From: Wenzhouxiangella sp.
GTDB lineage: Bacteria; Pseudomonadota; Gammaproteobacteria; Xanthomonadales; Wenzhouxiangellaceae
Assembly: GCA_021767625.1 (NCBI GenBank)
Contig: JAASTB010000134.1
Location: 1-6,364 of the forward strand
Direction: 5' to 3'
DNA length: 6,364 bases
The position numbers and the translations under genes are program-made. The notes beneath the pieces are model-generated. The model was given only the letters and a program-made list of their open reading frames with translations, did no database searches and was not told the DNA's origin. Numbering within the stretch: the first letter of the stretch is position 1; every line of letters starts with the position of its first letter. Below are positions 1 through 6,364 of the stretch, one piece after another.

Positions 1-501
1 CAGCGCCGGCCCTTCGAGATCTTCATCAACTCGAAGAACATGGACCACTTCCAGTGGATCGTGGCGCTTACGCGCGTGATGTCGGCGGTGTTCCGCAAGG
101 GCGGCGACGTCACCTTCCTGGCCGAGGAATTGCAGGCCGTGTTCGACCCCAAGGGCGGCTACTTCAAGCCCGGCGGCCGCTTCGTGCCCTCGATCGTGGC
201 CGACATCGGCGCGGTGGTCGAAAACCACTTGAAGCGCATCGGCATGATCGAGCCCGATGAGCTAAGCGAGCAGCAGCAGCTCATCCTCGAGCAAAAGCGC
301 GCCGAAGCCGAAGCCCGCGAACAGAAGCAGGCCGACGCCGAAGCGGCCCAGCCCAAGACCGGCAGCGCCGATGCAGGGCAGGGCGGCGAGGCCTCCTACC
401 CGGCCTCGGCAACGCTCTGCCACAAGTGCAACACCAAGGCCATGGTCCTCCTCGACGGCTGCCAGACCTGCCTGGCCTGCGGCTATTCGAAGTGCGGTTG
501 A
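1..501 (+). CDS. nrdJ: Class II (B12-dependent) ribonucleotide reductase, C-terminal part
   Basis: This is the 3' end (166 codons and TGA) of an adenosylcobalamin-dependent ribonucleoside-diphosphate reductase. The enzyme reduces ribonucleotides to deoxyribonucleotides for DNA synthesis in the cytoplasm, by a cobalamin-generated thiyl radical and without oxygen. The frame is open from base 1, so the start and the catalytic barrel lie upstream. Visible are the conserved stretch near local residues 6-45 (FEIFINSKN, HFQWIVALTR, FRKGGDVTFL), then a segment with GGYFKPGG. An A/E/Q-rich, probably helical and flexible linker follows at about residues 85-120. The tail has CHKC, CQTC and CLAC motifs and ends CGYSKCG. 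The CX2C pairs suggest a zinc ribbon. The last two cysteines (codons at 478-480 and 493-495) are spaced CX4C, as in the C-terminal dithiol that re-reduces the active site in characterised reductases; this role is inferred. The family call is firm; choosing nrdJ over related class II names is a convention. Confidence 0.93.
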   Translation, partial: QRRPFEIFINSKNMDHFQWIVALTRVMSAVFRKGGDVTFLAEELQAVFDPKGGYFKPGGRFVPSIVADIGAVVENHLKRIGMIEPDELSEQQQLILEQKRAEAEAREQKQADAEAAQPKTGSADAGQGGEASYPASATLCHKCNTKAMVLLDGCQTCLACGYSKCG

Positions 502-516
502 TTAAACGCTGAGCCC

Positions 517-545
517 GGGCATCGTCGCCGCCGGCGGCGATGCCC
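517..545 (+). terminator. GC-rich hairpin after nrdJ, possible terminator
   Basis: Sixteen bases after the nrdJ stop lies a near-perfect inverted repeat. GGGCATCG (517-524) pairs with CGATGCCC (538-545), and four further G-C pairs plus one G-U pair continue inward, giving a 13-pair stem with a three-base loop. The position fits a transcript end or an mRNA-stabilising 3' structure for nrdJ. No run of T follows (the next bases are ATGCCCTTGACC), so it is not a textbook intrinsic terminator. It could instead be a Rho-assisted end, a processing signal or part of the leader of the next gene. The fold is certain on paper; the function is inferred. Confidence 0.45.
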
Positions 546-573
546 ATGCCCTTGACCTGCATCAACACCCCGG

Positions 574-583
574 CCGGTACCGG
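574..583. repeat. 10-base perfect palindrome in the nrdJ-usp gap
   Basis: CCGGTACCGG reads the same on both strands and lies 46 bases before the usp start codon, in the region where a usp promoter would be expected. It could be a half-length operator for a dimeric regulator. In DNA this rich in G and C, palindromes of this size also arise by chance, and no second copy was seen in the gap. It is recorded as a site without an assigned function. Confidence 0.25.
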
Positions 584-590
584 TGGGTAG

Positions 591-626
591 CATGAAATCG
601 GCTATCCACATGGAATCGGCAGTCAG
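591..626 (+). repeat. Degenerate 18-base tandem duplication in the usp leader
   Basis: Two adjacent 18-base units, 591-608 and 609-626, share 13 of 18 positions. Their first twelve bases, CATGAAATCGGC and CATGGAATCGGC, differ at one base. The second unit ends three bases before the usp ATG, so the duplication forms the immediate 5' leader of usp and includes the place where its ribosome binding site must lie. Each unit carries an ATG in the same phase, which is not the usp phase. The second unit supplies a GGAA, but 14 bases from the start, which is long for a Shine-Dalgarno. The repeat could be a chance duplication, a protein-binding site or a translational control element; the sequence does not decide. 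Confidence 0.4.
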
Positions 627-629
627 GTC

Positions 630-1565
630 ATGCCCTTCTCCCGCATCCTGGTTCCCCTCGACGGCTCGGAATTCGCCGAGCAGGCGCTGGTGCATGCCGG
701 GCGGATGGCGCGGGCGTTCTCCAGCCGGGTGTTCCTGCTGCGTGTATTGCATGAGCCCAAGGACGCGCAGGGTGAGCACAGCGCCGAGAGCGTCGACTGG
801 CGTTTGAGGAAGGCCGAGGCCCTGCGCTACCTGCGCGGGTTGGTGGGCGACGAACGCCTTTCGGGCGTCGAGGTCGAATCGGAAGTGCTCGACGGCCGGC
901 CGGCCGATGTCGTTACTCAGTTCATCGCCCAGCGCGACATCCGCCTGGTGGTGCTGTCGGCCTGGGGCGCCGGCGGAGCCTCGGAACTGCCTTACGGCGG
1001 CACCGTGCACAAGGTGCTGGCCAATACCCGCATTCCCTACCTGATCGTTCGCGGCCGCTCCGACCCGGCCACGCCCGGAGGCGACTATCGCCGGGTGATG
1101 GTGGCCCTGGACGGCACCCAGACGGCCGAAGTGGGCCTGCACGTGGCCAGCGCCCTGGACCGATCCGGCGACATGGCCATCGAGTTGCTGCACCTGGTGA
1201 GCGAACCCGTGATGCCGCGTCGGCGACCATTGACCCGGCGCGAGGAAGAACTCAAGTCCGAGGTGGTCGAATGCAACCGCCGGGTGGCCGCCGGCTATCT
1301 CGAGGAGTTGCGCGACCGCCTCGGCAGCCGGCACGCAATACACGCGCGTCTGGAAGCCTCGGCGCGGCCCATCCAGACCATCGCCGAGGTCTGCCTGGCC
1401 GAGCGGCCCGACCTGCTGATCCTGGCCGTGCACAACGGCGATGCGGCCAGCGGCTGGAGTAGCGAGGCCGTGCGGCAGGTGCTGCTCGGGCGGGTCGACA
1501 TTCCCGTTCTCGCCCTGCAGGACGGTATGCGCGTCGGCGAGGCGCTGGCGCGGTCCGGGGCCTGA
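630..1565 (+). CDS. Tandem-domain universal stress protein (UspA family)
   Basis: This 311-residue cytoplasmic protein is made of two Usp domains. Members bind ATP or AMP and modulate stress survival or partner proteins, with no single known reaction. Domain 1 (about residues 3-140) opens with RILVPLDGSEFAEQAL, in which D11 is the usual nucleotide-contacting aspartate. It carries G113-x2-G116-x7-G124-T125, a shortened form of the ATP-binding motif G-x2-G-x9-G-S/T. It ends with the strand IPYLIV. Domain 2 (about 154-297) repeats the plan (RVMVALDGTQTAEVGL, D161, ending IPVLAL), but its glycine loop is replaced around residues 267-280 (VHNGDAASGWSSEA), so it probably binds nucleotide poorly or not at all. 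A basic and acidic helical insert, PRRRPLTRREEEL, lies at 196-208. The ATG at 630 fits the fold, since the first strand begins at residue 4, but only AGG at 625-627 lies close upstream, so the ribosome site is weak. The next gene follows after 11 bases, suggesting joint transcription. No signal peptide or membrane segment is present. Confidence 0.93.
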   Translation: MPFSRILVPLDGSEFAEQALVHAGRMARAFSSRVFLLRVLHEPKDAQGEHSAESVDWRLRKAEALRYLRGLVGDERLSGVEVESEVLDGRPADVVTQFIAQRDIRLVVLSAWGAGGASELPYGGTVHKVLANTRIPYLIVRGRSDPATPGGDYRRVMVALDGTQTAEVGLHVASALDRSGDMAIELLHLVSEPVMPRRRPLTRREEELKSEVVECNRRVAAGYLEELRDRLGSRHAIHARLEASARPIQTIAEVCLAERPDLLILAVHNGDAASGWSSEAVRQVLLGRVDIPVLALQDGMRVGEALARSGA

Positions 1566-1567
1566 GG
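1563..1567 (+). promoter_or_regulatory. Ribosome binding site for ndvB
   Basis: TGAGG overlaps the TGA stop of usp (1563-1565) and lies nine bases before the GTG at 1577. It is the best Shine-Dalgarno match near the start of the glucan synthase frame, and it is the main reason for choosing this GTG, because no ATG lies in the same phase nearby. The overlap with the upstream stop suggests translational coupling of usp and ndvB. Confidence 0.6.
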
Positions 1568-1576
1568 CGACCGGGC

Positions 1577-4500
1577 GTGTCGCAACCGGATTCGACCACC
1601 ACAGCCAACCACAACGGGCCGTCCCTGCAGCGCGAACTCGTCGCCCTGGCCCGAAGCCGGCGCCTGCCCACCGGCGCCAGCCGCCGCTTCCGGCGGCGCC
1701 TGGCCGATCGGCGCAGGCGTCTTTCCGCGCTGTACCGACGCCTTGAGGGCTTGCTCGAGGGGCGCCGTTTCGCCTCGCGCGGCGAGGAATGGCTGCTCGA
1801 TAACCGCCACGTCATCGAAGACGCACTCTCGGGCATATCCCACGACCTGCCGAAGGGCTATGTCGCCAGCCTGCCGCACGTGCAGGGGCAGGGCGACTCG
1901 CCCCGGCCGGTGGTGGAGCGGTTGGCCGCCATCCTGGTGTCGCACGGCGGCCAGCCGGTGGATCCGGGCTGGCTCGAGCGCGCCGTCGACGACTACCAGG
2001 CCGCCCGGGCGCTGAGCATCGGCGAGCTCTGGGCGCTGCCGGCTTTCGTGATCCTGGCCGAGATCGAAGGGCTGCTGGCCGCCGGCGACGAACTGCTCGA
2101 ACAGATCGGTGCCCGCCGCGAGGAGGACGCCGCGCTGGTCGATCGCATCGCCGGCGGCGTGGTCAGCCTGCGCACCCTGGCGGGGCACGACTGGCGGGTC
2201 AGCTTCGAGCGCCTCAGCGCGGTCGAGCGCGAGCTAAAGCAGGACCCCGCCGGCGCCTACGCGCGCATGGATTTCGAATCGCGCAACCGCTATCGACAGG
2301 TGGTGGAGGAGCTCGCGCGGGGCAGCCGGCGCGACGAGGCGACCATCGCGCGGCGCTGCGTCTCGCTGGCGCGCGCGGCCGGCAACGATGCGCGCCGCGC
2401 CCACGTCGGCTACTGGCTGGTGGCCGGCGGTCGCGTCGCGACCGAACGCGAGATCGGGTTTCACCCAGGCGCGAGGCAGCGCCTGCTGGCCTTCGCCTGG
2501 CGCCACCCCACCAAGGTCTACCTGCTGCTGATCTTCGCGCTGGCCGGCACCGCGCTGGCCCTGCCGGCGGGCTATCTTGCGATGTACCCGACCCCGCCGG
2601 CCGTTGCTGTTGCGCTGATGGCGCTGCTGACGGTGCCGGCCCTGGGCCTGGGGGTGACGCTGGCCAACGGCTTGCTGACGCGGCTGATGCCGCCGCGGAC
2701 CCTGGTCCGCCTGGACTTCGAGGACGGCATTCCGCGCCGCCATCGCACGGCGGTCTGCGTGCCGGTTATTTTCGCCGGGCCCGAGGACGTCGATCACGTC
2801 TTCGAGCGACTGGAGGTCAACTTCCTGGCCAACGAAGACCGGCAGCTGGCCTGGGTGGTGCTCGGCGACCTGCACGATGCCGACTCCGAAAGCGTCGACG
2901 GCGACGCGGCGATCCTCCGCCGCGCGCGCGAGCACATCGACCGCCTTCGCCGCCAATACCCCGAGTCCGATTGCCTCTTTCTCTGTCGCCCGCGCCGCTT
3001 CAATCCGCACGAAGGCTGCTGGATGGGGCACGAGCGCAAGCGCGGCAAGCTGGTGGCCTTCAACGGCCTGCTGGCCGGTCGCGACGAAGACAGCTTCACG
3101 ACCCTGCTGGGCCGGCGCGAGGCGCTCGCGGGCGTGCAATACGTGATCACCCTCGACGCCGACACGCGCCTGCCGCCCGATGCCGCCCGGCGCCTCGTCG
3201 GAACGCTGGCCCATCCGCTCAGCCGCGCGGTCGTTGACGAAGAGAACCGAACCCTCCGCGCGGGCTACAGCGTCATTCAGCCACGCGTCGAGATCGACCC
3301 GGACACCACGCGCAATACCGGCTTCACGCGGGTCTTCTCGGGCGATTCGACGGTCGACCTCTACACCCACGCCAGCTCGGACGTCTACAACGACCTGTTC
3401 GGAGAGGGCATCTTCGCCGGCAAGGGCATCTACGACTGGCGCGCGATGGACGCCATGCTCGAAGGGCGCATCCCCGACAACAGCCTGCTCAGCCACGACC
3501 TTCTCGAAGGCATTTTCGCGCGCGTCGGGCTGGCCACCGACATCGTCCTGATGGAGCAGTTTCCGCCCAGCGTTATCGCCTGGACTCGGCGGCTGCACCG
3601 CTGGGTCCGCGGCGACTGGCAATTGCTGCCCTGGCTCAAGCGCTACGTCCGGGGTCCCGACGGGCAACGACGGCGCAACCGCCTGTCGGCAATCCATCGC
3701 TGGATGATCATCGACAACCTGCGCCGCAGTGTGCAGCCGCCGGTGATGCTGCTGCTGATCCTCATCGGCTTCAGCGGCCTGCTGCCGGGCAGCGATCTGT
3801 TGTGGACGCTCGTCTTCCTGATGCTGCCGGCCGCGGGCCTGTTCAGCGAGACCCTGGGCCTGCTGACCCAGTTCGCCGTGGCGCCGCGTTCGGCCCCGCT
3901 GATGCTTCGCCCCGGCCTGCGCGGCCTGCGGCTGCAGGCCCAGCACTGGCTGCTGACCCTGCTGCTTTTGCCCTACCAGAGCCTGATGATCGTCGACGCC
4001 ATCGCACGCACCTTGTGGCGCCTGTTCGTCTCGCGGCGGCACCTGCTGGAGTGGACCACCGCGGCGCACGTCCACCGCAGCCTGGGCCTGGCGCGCAAGC
4101 GGCTGTGGCGGGAACTCTGGCCGTGCCCGGTGGCGGGCTTGCTCGTGGTCGCCGCGGCGGCATGGCTGGAGCCGACCCTGCTGGGCGCGGCGCTGCCGCT
4201 GGGCCTGGCCTGGCTGCTGGCCGCGCCCATCGTCGAGCGGGTCGAGCGACCCCGCCGGCGCGAGGCCTACCGGCCCGATCCCGCGGCCGAAAAGCTGCTG
4301 CGGCGCGTCGCGCGGCGAACCTGGCTGTTCTTCGACCATTTCGTCGGCCCCGATACGCACTGGCTGCCGCCGGACAACTACCAGTCCGATCCCCGCGTGG
4401 TGCTCGCGGCACGCACTTCACCCACCAACATGGGCATGGCGCTCAACGCCGCGGTGGCTGCCCACGACTTCGGCTGGATCGACCCGCTCACGCTCACCGC

Positions 4501-6364
4501 CTGGCTGCGCAACAGCATGGAGGGCATGGCCCAGCTCGAGCGCTATCGCGGTCACTGGTTCAACTGGTACGAGATTCGCGATCTCGAAAAGCTTCATCCG
4601 GCCTACATATCGACGGTCGACAGCGGCAACCTGGCGGTCGCCCTGGTGACACTGGCGCGTTTCCTCGACGAACTCCGGTCGCGGCCGCTGTCGTTGACGG
4701 GTCTGGCCCGTGGACTGGCCGACACCCTCGGCCTGATCGAGCGCACCGCCCGGCCGCTGGCCCGGCAGGCGCCGCGACACCCGGTGCTGGGCGACTGGCT
4801 GGGCCGAATCCGGTCCCAGTACCGTCAGGCGCTCGAGGCGGGGCCCGAGGAATGTCGGCAACTGCTCGACAAGTGGCACGAACACCAGCTCGACGAGCTG
4901 GCCGACGTCATCGTCGACCTGGCCGAAGACGAGGCCCTGGACGTCAGCGTCGACGTCATCTCCGAGCTTAGGGTGTGGCTCACGCAGCTGATCACGCAGG
5001 TGCGGCAGGCGCGCCGGGCGATCGAGATCCTGCAGCCCTGGTTGCCCGAGCTCCCGGCCCTGCGCGATTTCGCCGAGGAAACCGGCAGTACCGATCTCGC
5101 CGCCCTGGCACAGCTGCTGGAGGGCGGCTGGTGTCCTGAGCACCACCTCGAACAGGCCCGCCGCGCCCGCGAGTTGCTGGCCGCGGCCAGGGCGGGCGGG
5201 GCAGGGCTGCCCACCGCACTGGAAGAGCGCATCGAGACCCGGCTCGACCAGGCGCGCCGGGCCAACGAGGCCCTGGTCGTCGATTGTTTCGAGCTGGCAA
5301 GCCAGGCCGATGCCTGGGCCGACGAGATGGATTTCGGCTTCCTCTATGACGCCGACCGGCACCTTTTCCGCATCGGCTTCGATGCCGACAACGCCGTACT
5401 CGACGCCAATTGCTACGACCTGCTGGCCTCCGAAGCCCGCCTGGCCAGCCTGCTGGCCATATCGCGCGGCCAGGCGCCCACCCGCCATTGGCTGCACCTG
5501 GGGCGCCCGTTCCGCCGCTACGGTGGGCGGCGCATCCTGATGTCCTGGGGCGCGACGCTGTTCGAATACCTGATGCCGCGCCTGTACACGGCCACGCCGA
5601 TCGCCGGCCTGCTCGAGACGGCCAGCGTCAACGCCATCGACCTGCACCGCGATTTCGCCGAAGCCCAGGGCGGCATCCCCTGGGGCGTGTCCGAGTCGGC
5701 CTACTACCAGCTCGACGAACAACGCCATTACGCCTACCGCAGCTTCGGCGTGCCCGGCCTGGGCTTTCGGCGCGACCTGGGCGAGCGCCTGGTGATCGCG
5801 CCCTACGCCAGCGTGATGGCACTGCCGTACCGGCCCGCGGCTGTCATCGACAACCTGCGCAGGCTCGCCAAGTACAACGGCATCGGCCTGTTCGGCTGCT
5901 ACGAGGCGATCGACTTCGGCCGCCGCGCCAGCGACAAGCCGCGCCGGGGGAAACTGGTCAAGGCCTGGATGAGCCACCACCAGGGCATGATCCTGGCGGC
6001 CATCGACAACTACCTGCACGACGACGTCTTCGTGCGGCGCTTCCAGTCCGACCGCCACGTCGCCGGGGTGTCGATGCTGCTGCACGAGCGCCTGCCGCGC
6101 CTGACTCCGGCATTGAGCATCCGCGGCCGCCTGGAGCCCGAACGCACCCTGGCTGTGGCCGCCAACCCCGAGACCTGGCAGGCCGGCCCGCGCGAAGCGC
6201 AGGCTCCCGGCTACTGCCTGCTGTCCAACGGGCACTTGAGCACCATCCTCGATGCCGACGGCGGCGGGGGCAGCTGGTGGCAGGGCATCGCCGTCGACCG
6301 CTGGCAGCCGGACATGACCACCCGTCGCCACGGCCACTGGATCTACGTGGCCGAGCCGGACGAA
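1577..6364 (+). CDS. ndvB: Cyclic beta-1,2-glucan synthase, N-terminal 1596 residues
   Basis: This inner-membrane enzyme of the NdvB/ChvB/Cgs family builds cyclic beta-1,2-glucan from UDP-glucose on itself; the periplasmic glucan serves in osmotic adaptation and host interaction. The frame stays open to the window edge. Family members have about 2,700-2,900 residues, so the C-terminal 40-45% is missing. Order: an Arg-rich start; a cytoplasmic region with WLLDN (72-76), ELWALP (150-155), MDF..RNRYR (231-240) and HVGYWL (276-281); membrane segments near 314-337 and 343-369; the GT84 core with D431, DAD (527-529), HDLLEG (640-645) and the R-x2-RW motif (R672, R675, W676); membrane segments near 723-737, 741-757, 791-806 and 852-886; a helical part with TSPTN (947-951), NWY (996-998) and VDSGN (1014-1018); a variable acidic helical linker, about 1060-1240; the glycoamylase-like cyclisation region, about 1251-1490, with GVSES (1370-1374) and SHHQGM (1466-1471); and the start of GH94 from about 1545 (CLLSNGHL). 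All GT84 signature residues are present, so synthesis is probably intact. The start is GTG, coupled to usp. Confidence 0.95.
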   Translation, partial: MSQPDSTTTANHNGPSLQRELVALARSRRLPTGASRRFRRRLADRRRRLSALYRRLEGLLEGRRFASRGEEWLLDNRHVIEDALSGISHDLPKGYVASLPHVQGQGDSPRPVVERLAAILVSHGGQPVDPGWLERAVDDYQAARALSIGELWALPAFVILAEIEGLLAAGDELLEQIGARREEDAALVDRIAGGVVSLRTLAGHDWRVSFERLSAVERELKQDPAGAYARMDFESRNRYRQVVEELARGSRRDEATIARRCVSLARAAGNDARRAHVGYWLVAGGRVATEREIGFHPGARQRLLAFAWRHPTKVYLLLIFALAGTALALPAGYLAMYPTPPAVAVALMALLTVPALGLGVTLANGLLTRLMPPRTLVRLDFEDGIPRRHRTAVCVPVIFAGPEDVDHVFERLEVNFLANEDRQLAWVVLGDLHDADSESVDGDAAILRRAREHIDRLRRQYPESDCLFLCRPRRFNPHEGCWMGHERKRGKLVAFNGLLAGRDEDSFTTLLGRREALAGVQYVITLDADTRLPPDAARRLVGTLAHPLSRAVVDEENRTLRAGYSVIQPRVEIDPDTTRNTGFTRVFSGDSTVDLYTHASSDVYNDLFGEGIFAGKGIYDWRAMDAMLEGRIPDNSLLSHDLLEGIFARVGLATDIVLMEQFPPSVIAWTRRLHRWVRGDWQLLPWLKRYVRGPDGQRRRNRLSAIHRWMIIDNLRRSVQPPVMLLLILIGFSGLLPGSDLLWTLVFLMLPAAGLFSETLGLLTQFAVAPRSAPLMLRPGLRGLRLQAQHWLLTLLLLPYQSLMIVDAIARTLWRLFVSRRHLLEWTTAAHVHRSLGLARKRLWRELWPCPVAGLLVVAAAAWLEPTLLGAALPLGLAWLLAAPIVERVERPRRREAYRPDPAAEKLLRRVARRTWLFFDHFVGPDTHWLPPDNYQSDPRVVLAARTSPTNMGMALNAAVAAHDFGWIDPLTLTAWLRNSMEGMAQLERYRGHWFNWYEIRDLEKLHPAYISTVDSGNLAVALVTLARFLDELRSRPLSLTGLARGLADTLGLIERTARPLARQAPRHPVLGDWLGRIRSQYRQALEAGPEECRQLLDKWHEHQLDELADVIVDLAEDEALDVSVDVISELRVWLTQLITQVRQARRAIEILQPWLPELPALRDFAEETGSTDLAALAQLLEGGWCPEHHLEQARRARELLAAARAGGAGLPTALEERIETRLDQARRANEALVVDCFELASQADAWADEMDFGFLYDADRHLFRIGFDADNAVLDANCYDLLASEARLASLLAISRGQAPTRHWLHLGRPFRRYGGRRILMSWGATLFEYLMPRLYTATPIAGLLETASVNAIDLHRDFAEAQGGIPWGVSESAYYQLDEQRHYAYRSFGVPGLGFRRDLGERLVIAPYASVMALPYRPAAVIDNLRRLAKYNGIGLFGCYEAIDFGRRASDKPRRGKLVKAWMSHHQGMILAAIDNYLHDDVFVRRFQSDRHVAGVSMLLHERLPRLTPALSIRGRLEPERTLAVAANPETWQAGPREAQAPGYCLLSNGHLSTILDADGGGGSWWQGIAVDRWQPDMTTRRHGHWIYVAEPDE

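Noticed and set aside
271..282. CAG triplet run in nrdJ as a simple repeat
   Set aside because: It has only three full copies and encodes part of the glutamine-rich linker; this is ordinary for such linkers.
552..557. TTGACC as a -35 box for a usp promoter
   Set aside because: It matches the -35 consensus at five of six bases, but no acceptable -10 lies 16-18 bases downstream (CGGTAC/GGTACC). The TAGCAT at 588-593 is about 30 bases away, which is too far.
583..807. Short frame starting with GTG at 583 (ATGs at 592 and 610) running into usp
   Set aside because: It overlaps usp out of phase, its product is Ser/Arg/Pro-rich without a domain, and no ribosome site is evident. It is kept only as a remark on the leader repeat.
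483..1433. 316-codon - strand frame across the nrdJ end and usp
   Set aside because: It lies opposite usp in the same codon register and spans the intergenic gap; the product resembles nothing known. Codon bias explains it.
1295..2188. 297-codon - strand frame across the usp-ndvB junction
   Set aside because: It overlaps two well-supported + strand genes and the translation has no domain features.
2234..4360. 708-codon open frame on the - strand opposite ndvB
   Set aside because: It is in codon register with ndvB, so it stays open simply because the sense gene almost never uses TTA, CTA or TCA; it ends at a sense CTA. The translation is low-complexity Q/A/R-rich with no recognisable domain, while the + frame carries all GT84 motifs.
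3802..4971. 389-codon + strand frame inside ndvB
   Set aside because: It is a +2 shifted reading of the same DNA, rich in Pro/Ala/Arg/Gly as expected for a high-GC shadow. The ndvB frame stays open and conserved throughout.
4418..6337. 639-codon open frame on the - strand
   Set aside because: It has the same codon register as ndvB and ends opposite a sense TCA (Ser948). No domain is recognised, and the + strand holds the conserved cyclisation region.

Overview
The window is GC-rich, with strong third-position GC bias. It reads as ordinary chromosomal DNA of a high-GC proteobacterium, most likely a gammaproteobacterium. This placement rests on protein resemblance recalled from memory, not on a search. 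All supported genes are on the + strand, and coding sequence fills almost the whole window. I saw no tRNA, rRNA, CRISPR array, insertion sequence or integration site.

Layout: (1) Positions 1-501 hold the C-terminal 166 residues of an adenosylcobalamin-dependent (class II) ribonucleotide reductase, NrdJ, ending in a cysteine-rich tail. (2) Positions 502-629 are a 128-base gap. It contains a strong GC-rich hairpin just after the nrdJ stop, a 10-base palindrome, and a degenerate 18-base tandem duplication directly in front of the next gene. (3) Positions 630-1565 encode a 311-residue tandem-domain universal stress protein (UspA family). (4) From a GTG at 1577 to the window edge runs one uninterrupted frame of 1596 codons. 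It is the N-terminal part of a cyclic beta-1,2-glucan synthase (NdvB/ChvB/Cgs family): a cytoplasmic N-terminal region, membrane segments, the family GT84 glucosyltransferase core, a second membrane bundle, the glycoamylase-like cyclisation region and the first residues of the GH94 phosphorylase module.

The usp and ndvB genes are separated by 11 bases. The likely Shine-Dalgarno sequence of ndvB overlaps the usp stop codon, so they form a probable two-gene transcription unit that makes a periplasmic osmoprotective glucan alongside a nucleotide-binding stress protein. nrdJ is probably a separate unit that ends at the hairpin.

I do not see a clearly new biological system. The points most worth a second look are the usp-ndvB coupling with an asymmetric Usp protein (one near-canonical and one degenerate nucleotide site), the repeat in the usp leader, and the fate of the GH94 part beyond the edge. 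Several very long open frames on the - strand are codon-bias shadows of these genes.
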